Source: Leptasterias polaris (Eukaryota; Echinodermata; Asteroidea; Forcipulatida; Asteriidae). Taken from it: a stretch of 64,000 nucleotides of DNA. Position 1 is the first letter of the stretch, and each line of letters opens with the position of its first letter. Positions 1 to 13,100 of this stretch are shown here, piece by piece. Both the position numbers and the translations under genes were made by a program. A model generated the notes under the pieces. The model was not told the DNA's origin. It saw nothing but the letters and a program-made list of their open reading frames with translations, and searched no databases. The stretch lies in NCBI GenBank assembly GCA_037783415.1, contig JAZGTN010000064.1, positions 1,537,001 through 1,601,000 of the forward strand, read 5' to 3'.

Positions 1-54
1 ATTTTGTCATTTCCAATTCTTATTTTACGACATTTGGTTTGCAATCATAAAAAT

Positions 55-594
55 GGGTGCGTTCGATTAGCTTCCCCGGGTCGACCCCGGTCTGCTCATC
101 CGGGTGAGCCCCCAACCATGAGCTAATCGAACGCCAACTTCCCCCAGCATTCACACCGATGCATCTTGGGGCAGCCGACCGGAACTACTTCCATTTTGTG
201 CCGTATGTCCGATACTTTCCGTGGATTCACGAAAACATCGTAAAATAATTATTCTCAAGGTAAAACTGCAACATTAAACAATTTGTACAACTCCACAGTG
301 ATACAAAGGTACCCGGCTTCGAATACAAAATACTTATTGCTCACAAAAACGCTGTTGTAATGGCGAAAATGTGTGTCAAACTTCCTAAAATGTCCCGCTG
401 AATTACAAACAAAATGGTGGCCATTGAGAAAGTTTTTCGCCGTGACGTCATGAACCAGTGGCAGCCCCAAGTGACCCGCTCCACAAGCAGGGCACTTGGG
501 GCTGACCCGGGTGAGCCCCGCGAATGACGTCAAAGCATTCGAACGCACCGGGGGAAGACCTGGGTCGACCCGGGGAAGCTAATCGAACGCACCC
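55..594. mobile_element. 540-bp inverted-repeat MITE, copy A
   Basis: Starts GGGTGCGTTCGATTAGCTTC and ends with its reverse complement; the perfect terminal inverted repeat is about 33 bp. Copy B at 39864-40403 has the same length and near-identical sequence. No transposase is encoded; the open frames inside are shared with copy B and look incidental. The target duplication is not clear for this copy. Confidence 0.85.
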
Positions 595-599
595 ATTAT

Positions 600-745
600 A
601 TTTAAACAAGTGACTCGTGACTCGGACTCGGACTCGGACCAAGTGACTCGTGACTCGGACTCGGACTCAGACCAAGTGACTCGGGACTCGGACTCGGACT
701 CGACCCAAGTGACTTGAGACTCGGACTCGGACTCGACACAGGTGA
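600..745. repeat. GACTCG-rich minisatellite
   Basis: Repeated GACTCG hexamers grouped in a roughly 33-bp higher-order unit (AAGTGACTCGTGACTCGGAC then more hexamers), four degenerate units, starting six bases after MITE copy A. Confidence 0.85.
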
Positions 746-1012
746 CTCGACTACAACACTGGTAATAACATGCAGCGTCCACAGTGAAGACAGAGCATGG
801 TGGAGCTCAGCATTCTTAGAGTTCTATTTCCATGTATTTAACGCACGTACCAGCAACCTCAACACTAATATATTCCTATCTGTGCCAGTGTATGCATGCA
901 GCACAAACTTATCCAATTAAATCATTTTTTTGTAAATACCAAAGCCTCTCTCTAACCTTGAAGGTCAACACAGTGGATTGCCACCAATGTCTCAAATTGA
1001 ATTAATCATTAC

Positions 1013-1111
1013 CTGAGACTCAACTAAGGAGTCAATACTGTCCTTTTCCACAGCACACAAATCCATGGCAAGAAGATTGTTTGCATATAGACAAAGCACC
1101 TTGATGATAGC
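1013..1111 (-). CDS. Host gene, coding exon 19 (last in window)
   Basis: 33 codons, phase 0 at both ends (AIIKVLCLYANNLLAMDLCA and on), acceptor TTGCAG and donor GTAATG. No stop codon, so coding continues left of the window. Confidence 0.75.
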
Positions 1112-4100
1112 CTGCAAGAAAAAGGTAAACAACAAAATAAATAAACAAACAAGAAGAATACCATAGTGGACACATTGATACCGTGCTCCTTCTAGATGTC
1201 TATCATAAATGGCTAAAGGGACAAAATCAAAATTAAAGAAGCCGTGACTTAAGTTCTTTTGTGTGTTTAACAGCCTTTAATTACATATGATCAATGGCAC
1301 CACGAATACTTGTCTGCTAGCGCTGGATCAACTTGATCATGGATGGGCAACCGTGGATATCAAGGTGATAGGGCAGGCTGCTTTTTCCCCAAAAAATTGT
1401 TGAACTCAATTCAAATTAATGGGTTTCAGACATTTTATTCACTTGAATTGCTGTCCTGCTGAACAGCCACTGTCGAATGCCCCCCAAAATTCTGAGCAAA
1501 ATGGGTCATATTTTCAAGCTCCATGTTGAAATCCTAGCAACCTTGCGCTGTCTAACCCTTTAAATCATTATCAAACACATAATGAAAAAATACTTATTTT
1601 GTACACAAACAAAGCTCCCCTTGCTGCTTGTAAAATTAGAGGTGGTCGGGAAACCAGAATGGACTTTTTTTTTTGCTGTTGGCCTATAATAGTGGTTCTT
1701 AGCTCCTATATAATTTGTTGTTTTTCTTGTTTGAAATTTAAACAGAAAACGTATTAACAGTTTGTCCCAGTTTTTGTTATGAGGAAAAGAAAGACAAAAA
1801 AAAGTCATTTGGTAAATCATTTGTTTCTCTACAATCTCGTAGTGTGCGAGAGAATATTGCGCACCATTTCAATGTCTTTTCAAAAACCTGTGGATTACAA
1901 ATAAGACTTGGAGCCTGCCAAACCAGTGGAGGTATCAAAGAATAAGGGATAGAACTTGTTTCCTGCAATGCATCTACAGTGTAGTTCATTGACCCGTAGA
2001 TATGAGCTCATTATCAACAACATTTTATCTTGGGGAAAACCCTATACTTATAGGAGGTTCAAGCCCAAGGTACCGCTTGTTTTGTTTTTTGAATTCCACC
2101 CTAATGCACACAACACAACCACATTTTGTTGTTTTCTTGCCTTGGTTTGTTTAAATGCAGGTTTTTACTGAGGCACAATGAGGCAGTGAAGTTTGCAGTG
2201 AAGACTGTTGCTTAAAGAATCAAAAGTGTTTTTTATCAAAAGCTCACCTCTTCAGTAACTTCTTTCAGTTCCACTTTCATGACTCTCATTCTCTCTGCAA
2301 ATGTCCTATAATTCAACGATGCAGTGAAGTCTCCGTCAAGACCCACAGGTAAATTGACATCAGACGGACATAGAATCCCAATCAGTTTCTGCATGAAGCC
2401 AATGATACGCTGCGATATGAACATGACATCCACCATGCTAGAGGAGAACCGGTCTGGATGCTTTCCATGTGACTTTGAGTACTGTGTGTGATCTGACTGA
2501 AAGGACACGGACGCCCCACGCGATCGAAGCTGCTCTGTCGTCATGGGCAGGGGGTTTGAGGATGTAGATGTGGATGTCACTGATGAGGAACGGATGCTGG
2601 AGGAAGTGTTGGAGGACGGCATTGGAGTTGTCTGGCCTGATGCTTCTGGTCTGGGTGGTTCCTCTGTGGTTGATGAAGTAATAGTAGATTCACCAAGGGC
2701 AGTACTGATATTGTCCAAAGTTAACTCATCAGGTCGGGTGGTCCTGGCTGGAGCTACATCACTTTCATTATGTGAATCTGTCTCTGGAAGTTGATGAGCA
2801 GCTGGTTGTGTGCAGTCCATTTCTTTGGTATCTACAGTACTGTTATTGTTATCATCTTCACATGTCAAGTCATTCATTGCGGGTGGTGTTTGCGTAGTGC
2901 TGTTTTCCAAGTCTGTGGAACTGTTTATTGCGATTTGATGATACGATCTTTCAACATCAACTTGCTCTGTTTTTAATACACTTTCTTGCATTGAACCAGT
3001 CTCTAGAGGTAAGGTAGTCTCTGAGGATATCTCTTTATCAGAGTTTGTCAAATGCGGGAAAGTACTCTCCTCTGTCTGGAATGAGCCTGTCTCTATTTCC
3101 AGGTCTATGTCACTAGCATCTTCATCTTGATGCACTTTGGCAGAGAAGCTAACCACACCTGAGCCTACATCTTCGATTATAATATCAGAGGTTGAGGTGA
3201 CCAAAAGGCCAAGGTCAGCTGATGTTGCAGTTCTTCGAAGGCAGATCACAGGGTCTTCTGTCTCCTGGGGCTTCATCTCCGGCATTGACCAAATTCTTTT
3301 TATGCTTCCTCTGCCATTGAAGTATAAAGCAGCACCTACAAAATATGCATAACAATAACAATTATCAACCCTGACCTTCCTTAATATGCATAACAATAAC
3401 AATTATCAACCCTAACCTTCCTTAATATGCATAACAATAACAATTATCAACCCTAACCTTCCTAATATGCATAACAATAACAATTATCAACCCTAACCTT
3501 CCTTAATATGCATAACAATAACAATTATCAACCCTAACCTTCCTTAATATGCATAACAATAACAATTATCAACCCTAACCTTCCTTAATATGCATAACAA
3601 TAACAATTATCAACCCTAACCTTCCTTAATATGCATAACAATAACAATTATCAACCCTAACCTTCCTTAATATGCATAACAATAACAATTATCAACCCTA
3701 ACCTTCCTTAATATGCATAACAATAACAATTATCAACCCTAACCTTCCTTAATATGCATAACAATAACAATTATCAACCCCAACCTTCCTTAATATGCAT
3801 AACAATAACAATTATCAACCCTAACCTTCCTTAATTCCTTAAAATATCCATCTTGACGTATTACTTGAATTGGATGGATTTGGTACTCTTTCCTCAAATC
3901 AACCACCCAGTAAGGGGTCAGGCATACCAATCTTATCTGAGTTCAAACATTTGGTCGCTGAGTTTTACCATGGCATATTTTGAATGATTTTGGACAGCTC
4001 TTGACCAAGACACTGAGGGTGTTAAGAGTGAAATTTAGAAAAATGAGAAGTACTCTTGGGGTGGTATAACAATAATGAACAAAATATTCAGAGTGAATAA

Positions 4101-7100
4101 CTACAGTAAATAAACGTAGAATAAAAGTTATATAGTCCTCATCAATATGACAAATACAATGGTTTGATCATTCGGGTATGACCTTTGACCATCTAACAAG
4201 CTTTGCAGTTTTTAGATAATACCAGACAAATAATAAATGGCCAAAGCAGGGATTATAAAAGTGTCTCCTTGAGGGTCCAAGTATTCAAATTAAGTCAAGT
4301 GACGTCAGATCTCACCTTGTTGGTTTGTACCCTTTGAAGTCTCCGCTGTGGTAATATTGCATAGGTCTTTGGGAAGTAGTCTGGGATTAGGTACAGTGGT
4401 TGAAGAGCTTGTTTCAACAGTAGGTTTGGCTTGACTAGATGTCTCCTAAATTCAAACACAGAACCAACATTAATACCAAGAAATGTTTGCATTTCTACAA
4501 ATTACATTAATACACAAAAAGTTGAAGGTGGCGCACCAAGTTATTGAATGAAACTTCATGATTTGTCAGAACTAAAGGGTCATCCAATTAACTCTATTTT
4601 GGGCAACAAAGACATTGACGGCATAAACATCAGTTTGAGCAGCCTTGAGACACTCAGGGTGTTCATTAATTAAAAGATGAATTCAAGTTTTTACTTCTAA
4701 AAAAAAATATACAAATATAATGGTAACGTATACAACAATTAATGCAAAATACCCATTTTACACATATTTTATTTTCCATGAAGAGTTTACAAAGCCAATC
4801 TGGATTTTCTAACAGACACAACTTACATGTAGATACAATGTTTCCCGAAAAAAAAAATTGCCAAGTCCTGGAGTAATGTGCCACATCTCCAAATATCAAA
4901 TAGAATGATGGGACATTTAGGGGTGTTTTCAACACTGGACCCTTATGAGCTTTCTTTAAAAAAAAAACCTAAAAATTCTCAAATTTTTAAAGCAAGTTGG
5001 TGCGGAATGACCCCAAAGTTTTTTTAGTAGGTACATCACTAGCTACAAAATGTTAACATTGGTTCCATGTTTTTCTGTATAATCATTTCCTATGCATGGA
5101 CATGTCTACCGTAATCTTCGGAATATAGGCCGCCCGCGGTATAAGCCGCTATGCCAAGAATTTGTCAAAACAAGATTTATGCGTCAGTGTATAAGCCGCC
5201 CGGCGTATAGGCCGCAGTAATGACCGCACACACAGGGGGTGTGCGTGTTTGGCGGTCCTTTGTGGTGATGTACAGTGACTAGCGGACGGCACAACAGTCA
5301 CTGTACATCGCCACAAAGTGCGTCTTGCGTTGCATTAAAGTAAAAATGTACTGAAGTAACATGTATCGATCGTTATTGAAATAATTTATGAGAATGGTCT
5401 ATTTTCTTTTCGTAAATTTTGAATGGTGATATATTTTGGGGTAAATATTGCCGAGATCTCGATATCCGTGAAGTTTTATCGAACGCGGAAAAACGGTTTT
5501 ACCCCGCAGGGAGGAAGTGAGCAATTATAAACAAACAAGACTTGACTGTTTGATAAACTGCTGAGGTAAAATCACTGAATTTAATATTCATATTCCATGA
5601 CAACAGAACGTCTTTACATTTTTATGTGCCTTTTTTCACTAGTTCCGACTCAATTAATTTTACCTCCACGATTGAAGGAACGTTGCGCGCGATCTCTGAA
5701 AGCTAGTGCCTCGCTTTTTATTCTTATACACGTGCACGTGACGTTTCATAGTCTTGGTTCGTGACTACACAAATGGAGCGTCTTGGACGTGGTGTGGTAG
5801 CGGTTACAGTAGAGCGGTTAGGTTTTCGTGACTACACGACTGGAGCGTGTTGGAACCGAGACTAGACGTTTCCCGAACACATGGTGATTTCTCACTAAGG
5901 GAATTTCCCTTGCACCCTCGCTCCCACGGCTATATGCCGTTTCTTCATCCCCCGATAATAAAGTATAGCAAAGAGCAACCACATCTGCGGGGTCAAGGTG
6001 ATGAATAATATGGGATGGCAGTGGGATGGTAAGCGGCCTGTGGGAAGTACGTTCGTGCCCTGAAAATTATGAAGAAAGACAACCATGGCTAGAACAACTT
6101 AACTACTGAATGGCTAACGCTAGTTAGAACGGAGATTTGTAACCATTTATGGAAAACGTTACAAAAACGTTAATAAACAACACTGCATGGCGATACCACA
6201 CTGGTCATCTGCTTCTTCACGGCATTAAGTACGGTACACGCAAGCGATCACCAGCGAAAGTCGAAGCAAGCATGGTGGACGCAAGTTTGACGACTCCTCG
6301 CAGCTCAAAAGATAAGCTGGGATTTTCAACATTTCGTAAAAACTGTCACTATATCACACAGGCCATGTTTTGGTGGGATTTTTTTCGTTTTAGAAAATTG
6401 TTTCGTTGCAGAAATATTTTACAAACGATCTTTTTAAAAACCAGTTTTAAAAGTTTTATTGCTCGGTGTATAAGCCGCCCGGGATATAAGCCGCCGAAAT
6501 GTTTAAAAGGGCCAAAATCAATGTATAAGCCGCGGCCTATATTCCGAAGATTACGGTAATTGTGTTCTTGTTTTACAAAGAAATGTGTCAGCATTAAACA
6601 TCTTTGGGTAGGAATCCACTAGCCATAGCTACAGTCTTTAAGAGCTACTAATCAAAGCTTGCAACTGACCTGTTTGGTTTTGCCTCCTGGTAATGACTCT
6701 TCCATTGAGGGTCCCACCGGTCTGAATGGGGAGGCCGGGGAATGCCTTAAGATGCTGGAGGGACTCTGCCATTGTCTCAGGTGAGGCTCAGGTGATGTTG
6801 GCTCTGTTGGCTGAGGTGTGTCTTCAATAAAGTCAGGCTCAAACTGAAAGAATCATATACAGTTATCATAATAGTGCTATGAGTCCAAATAAATCAGCAA
6901 AACCTTCAGTAAATGACTGGAAAAGTAACTCACCACATGATGATGAGATAATTGCCAACATTGAGAAACTCCCAGAACCGGTGAATGTGTCACACATCTG
7001 ACTGAGTCAAGAGAAGTCTAGACCTTTTCCAACAGCTGTCTCAGCTTAGTCTCCATTGAATTCCTGTGCTGAAAGCACATGATTTCAAAATTCCGGATGG

Positions 7101-10100
7101 AGCCATTGAGGGAGCCATCAAAACCAAAGCCATGATTTTGAAAAGGCCATTGTACTTATTCCTAAGATCATACTTTTGATTCTGAAAATGAGGGATCTGT
7201 CATGTCAGACTTAAAATAATGTAAAGCAGGCTTACATTGACACAAAGGGAAATCAAAGTGAGATGAGAAGAGCATAAAGATTGAACAAGAAGTAATCAAC
7301 TTGCCCTTTCCACAATAACTTGTTATTCAAAATAACTTGAAAGAACAAGTTGTAACATGCTTCAGAGGACACAATGATGCACAAAACTCTTACGCATGAC
7401 ACAGCGACAGTCTTATGAACTAGAATTCAAGTTTCTGTGTTTCGTTGTTTGGCGGTAGTCATGTGAAAACGCTGTGTGTGATCAGGCAATGTGGTAGGTT
7501 GCGCGTACACAGGCATGACAGGCAACTATTTGACAAAGTCCCGTGGTTATATGAACAAATTAACTCTTTGGATAGATTAGTGCCTAATGGCTTTATCAAA
7601 GACCTGTGATGGTATACATGTACATGTATGTTGCTTGTGACTGGTCCGACATTAAATTAGGCTAAGCAAATAAATTCATTAAGCAATATTCTAAGTAAGA
7701 CAGCTCTTTCAAATTTGGCCCTGTGATCAAAAGTCAAACTATCTTACTTTGTCTGTGTCGACTGTTTTGACCACTATGTGAGTCAGTTGTTTCGTCATGA
7801 TCTTCAGCCAAGCTTTTGCCTGGACCAGCATTGGCTGCCTCCATTGCTGAGTTCTAAGGTTTGACATTAGGGGGGGGGGGGGGGGGGGAGGAGCAAGAAA
7901 AAGGATTTAAATGTTTTGAAATTAGTTTTTTATGATGCAATTCAGATCAGGGATGACGAACATTTGACTTTAATTCTGCTGTTTAATAATACATGGTTTA
8001 TACAGAACACTACCAAGGCTTTCATACATTTCAGTTTTTACAGCTTCTAGAGATATTGTGTGATGAGGAGGGAACATGTTGAACTTGGTTCCTCTTTTTT
8101 TGCTCTACGTGATTGTGCACTTTTAACACAAGTACACTGTAATCATGGTTTGGCCATGTTGTATTCTCCCATTCAAATCTGGGTAACCAAACAGCGGCTG
8201 ACAAGGTAAAATAGTCCGAGTCCTTTATCAACAAGGAATATTAGTGATCTTTATTGCTAGGTATTCAGGAGACCTGACAAAGATGGTGGTAGAATGAAAG
8301 GTTCTTTGGGAAATAAAATGATTTCAAGAGTTGACATCTACCAGGGACTTACGTTCGTGGGACATAGTCCTGCCATGCTGCATCAAGATTACTTAACTTC
8401 TGAGCTAATGCTAATAAGTCCTGATCAATACGATGCAAATCCTAAAGAGAAAGGATAACGTACAGGAAAAAAAGCATCATCAGTTCAATTTATAGCAGGA
8501 ATAATGCACAGTAACAATATTAAAACTAAAGCCTAGTTGTTCATTTGAGAAAACCTTGTCATCAGGGTGACTTGATTACAATATTAAACAAGACTTCAAA
8601 GTTGGATGCTTTAAGATTAGGTTGTTAATTCTGAAAGGGTTGATTCACATTAAACAAAAAGGACTGCCAAATCCCCAACAAACTGTTTAGCAAAATGAGT
8701 TACTTACATGTACCTTGTTGATATCTGTCATTTCACACACCAGATTGACGTCTGTCATAAGACTGGAGTAGAAGGTTGTAGCAGCTAGCTTGACTACGTT
8801 CTGCTTATATCTGTGTAATGAACACAATGAACAGAACAAAATCTAAAAAAATGAGTACACTTAATGACAGTGTTGTATACAAATTTACAATATAAAATAA
8901 CATCATGAGAAATGTTACCAGTGGAAACCCTTAGCAGTGCCCATTTTAATACAATTATTAAAGCAGGATGAAAAACAGCAAGTGATGTTTCATTAAAAAC
9001 AAAGTGAATTTCAATGGCATTTTGGCTGTTTTCCCACTAAGCATGATTGCTTGAGATTAAGAATACATATTAATCATGCACTGAATATTCAGCATGACCA
9101 CAATTAACAGGCATGCAACTCTTCAGCCGAAAAAACCCAGAAAATTACCGATCAACGATGTCTTTCCTAGTGGACGCCATCGTTATTTTTCGAGCAAACA
9201 CCTATCGATCGCGTGGTTCACTTGCACTCTTACAGCGTCTGGTTTCCCCCGTATCCCCTTACACAAATAGCAATAAAAACACTACGGAGCCAAACTGTGC
9301 AAAAAATAGTGTAAAAGGTATGCTGTACGAGTAGAACTTGTGTCTGTGTCTAGACTGTGTAATGCTTTTGTATGTGTAAACTTCCACGGAGCCAGACTTT
9401 AAGAATCCCGAACCTTTATTTATTTTCAATAAGCAATGTTTCCTTCAGCGGGATTTTTTTTTTTTCATGCGTGATTTTTTTTACCGCAGATTTTTTTCGT
9501 AACGGCGGTATTCTATTTTATAAAAAGCGGAAATCCGCCGATCCGCGGAAGAGTTGCATGCCTGAATTAAACAACTTTTATGTAAATGTTAACAGACCAA
9601 GTTTGTACCATTTTGCCATTTCAAGCCTCCGATGTTGTTACACTGCACAATACTGTTGGGATTGGATTCTATATGAGTAAACTTCTCACTAAGTCCTTAC
9701 CTGCTGAAGACACTCTGGTAATAGTCATGGCATCTCGTGACATCTGCCTTTACACAGCCAACTAACTTTGACACCTGACAACAAGTAACAAAGCAATGTT
9801 TGCATAATGATAAGACATATACTCCTGATCTACTTTTCCCAGCTCTGTGTTTAACTCTGGGATTAGCGCTGGTGAACACAAATACTGCACAGTAAGAAGC
9901 CTGGTGTACACATGTTTAATGTGAAGTGTACATGTGTGATGTGTCTGTAATATGAGACAATAGAAATTCTGCTATCACTATCATTGCTCAATTTTTAATG
10001 CTTTAGCTAATAGGTTGCATCAGCAGAGTTTAGAAGTATGCTCATGTGATTGGCTAGCTCAAACATTATCAGGAACCAAGAGTATTGTGTTTCGTCAACC

Positions 10101-13100
10101 TTGAGAAGTTAATTTAATTAACTTTAAATAAATAAACCTGTCCCATGTACTTCACTCTCAAAAGGTTGATGCCACCTTTCCTAAAGCCTGTAAGCAAACA
10201 TATTCTGCTAATGCTCACACAGCAATGTCTACTTTATAACCCCTATTTTCTGTAATAAGTGAAGCAAAAGGTCAGCTAACTTATTGAAGGTATTTGTAAA
10301 GATGAATGGCAGAGTGATGAAACAATGCATATATCTATTGTAGACGTGGTAAACCCACTGTTAAATCTTTATTGATGAGGAAACTTTGTTATGAAATTGG
10401 GTTATGATTTGACTTACTAGTTCAGCAGCTACAGGCAAGATGTAGGTGTTCAAATGAAGCTCAGTTTCCAGTCGAACTTTGTGTCTGTGATAAGCTTGTT
10501 TAGCACTCTCCTGAAATATGAAAACAAATTTAAAAATCCAAAAACACATATATGTCATTGTATGAAGGCGGCTTCACCTCCAAATATTAACTCATAATTT
10601 CATGCAACAAATTTATGAATGTCCCAAAATTGATTGTCCCCATTAATAAAAGTTGCACATTAAGCCATATATTAAGAAGAAAACAAATTAAAAAATAATC
10701 ATTTTAACTTTTAATGGGCTCGTCCAATGGGGTCCTATGTTTGGCCAATCCGCACAATCGTAACAAGTGTACGGTAAATGGATGACTTTAGTAATTGACC
10801 AACTGGAAACAACGTACTCTTAGGCTGAAGACCAAAGATTGTGTCATCCATTGACAGCTGTTCAATGACCAAAGCTGTCTAGTTTCATACCAAATATTGC
10901 ATGATGAATGTAACTTCTCTGACTAAAAGTAATTCTATGAATTTTTAAAATGTTTGTTAAATATGAGAAAGGTAAGGTAACATACTTTATCAAATCTATT
11001 TCAATATTCATACTACAATTTTTTTCACATACAAATTAACACCATATTCATTTTAATCGCATAATTAATTAAAGCACTTCCTTTGTTTTCTTTTTAATGT
11101 TATGCAGTGGAGGGAACATGTCCAGACACAAACCAACTAGGAGAGCCAAGATCAGATGTCAAGAGTAGTTCAAGGAACACTAATTGATGTGAATGATGCA
11201 AAATATAGCCAGTAAAAATATGAACTGATAGCTTTCTGTCATAAAGCTACCAAAGCTATTAATATATCAGTGCATAACAATTGGTAGCCTGTTCCTTGAA
11301 GCCGATGCATTATGCCAAGAAACATTTAGATGAATTCTCCAGCGGACCAAGTCACACCCGCCATCCACAATAAACAGAGACATTGGAGAGAGTAAAGTAC
11401 ATGTACATCTTCTCTAAACTGCGATACGGGTCAATTTTAAACCCATTTGACCACCACGAATCCGCGTAAGGGGTTTCTAAAAAGTTAACATCAAATAAGC
11501 ATCCTTCTCCCAGAGTTTTATTTTTTTTTCCAATAATAATCAACACACTATTGTGTAATTTTTTCAAAAGCTGAAACTTTTCATAAAATTGTAATGATTT
11601 ATTTTTGTTGTTCAGATTTTGTCATGAGAAATAATTTAAAACAAAGATTTGATTTCAGAAATAAAAATGTTCTTCGTTTGACGTGTTTTCTCGTTCGGAT
11701 AAGTGCGAGACTTGCACAGTCTATTAATGATGCATTACACGCTAGAAAAGGAGATGACCCTTGTAGGTATTTGGTTTGTGTGTTTTTTTGCAAGAACGTA
11801 CCTGAAACGTTGTTATGGGCTGCACAATAGACAATAGTGAAGTGTCACAAACAAAAGATGATGACACCCCATGATAAAAGAGAAAAAAGGCCAAGGTAAT
11901 AGCATGGTAATAGTTTCTCCCTATACTTAGCCAGGAAAAGGTAACACATTGCATCATGTTGCTGCGCTACTTGCGTTTTCATCAACTAATATTGATAAAT
12001 AATTATTACCCACCCCCCCCCCCCCCCCCGAATCACATATTTGTAATTACCTTAATGTAGCCATCCAAGTAGCTTTCCAACGTGGAACCTTTTTGATCTG
12101 TAAGCTGTGTTTTAAGGTTTAGTACAGAGGACAGGAGACTCACCAAAGCAACTAAGAAAATGGAGGCAAACAGAACAGAATGACTTGTGATTAATCTGTG
12201 TATGTAGAGAAAGTACATTGTAAGGTCATGAAGTACTTGCTACTAAACTGTGAGAATAGAAGGGCATGTTGGTTGCTATGGCTTTTAACACAATATACAC
12301 ACTCGGGGACAGACATTTTTGCATTCCTGACATTTTTATTGACTAAGCTTTCTTGGGTTCAATATGGCCAAATGGGAAGGTTGATGGGAGTGAAAGGACC
12401 ACTTGCTCAACAAATTAAGACATAGCCTTTTCCCTTTGCTAAATATTATATCTAGAGAAAAACAGATGGAAAACTGATGATAGAATAATTTAACAAAATG
12501 TTTGAAGTCACCAGAGTAATTGTGTTATAAATATGTGTTGAGTAATTCAACAATTCAGCACAAAAAGGAAAACATTCAGAGAGTGAAAGAGATTACACAA
12601 AACCAAACTTTGCAAACTGAATATTAAGTGCAACATAAAAGGAGTGTCTTTTCTGTGGCATGCGACCATAATAAACTTTAACAAAATCTGCATACACACT
12701 TAAAGAATAGCTTGGATATTAAACAAATGATAATTCATTATTATAATTACGACATTTATTAGGTGCTTCTAAACATTGCATCAAAGCGCCTTACGCTATT
12801 ACTACCCCTATTCATTGGACCTTGAAGCATTCATGAAACCTTTTTATACTCCTGTTGGGGTATATATGCAGCATTTGTGCCAAATTGGCGCATAGGTTGA
12901 CAAATCATTAACATCAGCAATTTGTATTTATCCTCGCAGGTACCAAATTGCTCCTAGGTGATCAGTGTCATGACCGGGATTTGAACCCTCACTCTACTGA
13001 CTCGGCCATCAGAACTTTAGTTTGGTGCTTGACCGCTCGGCACACATGACATACCACAAGATACATCTTCATTAATTAAATAATTTGATTAACGATATTC

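Noticed and set aside
255..548. 97-codon minus frame, matched by a frame at 40063-40401
   Set aside because: Shared only because both lie in copies of the same 540-bp MITE; no domain and no splice context.
2543..3352. Plus-strand frames opposite host exon 18
   Set aside because: Shadows of the long minus-strand coding exon.
6149..6559. 136-codon plus frame
   Set aside because: Runs into the terminal repeat of the TA-flanked MITE and translates the ATAAGCCGC repeats; no transposase motif.
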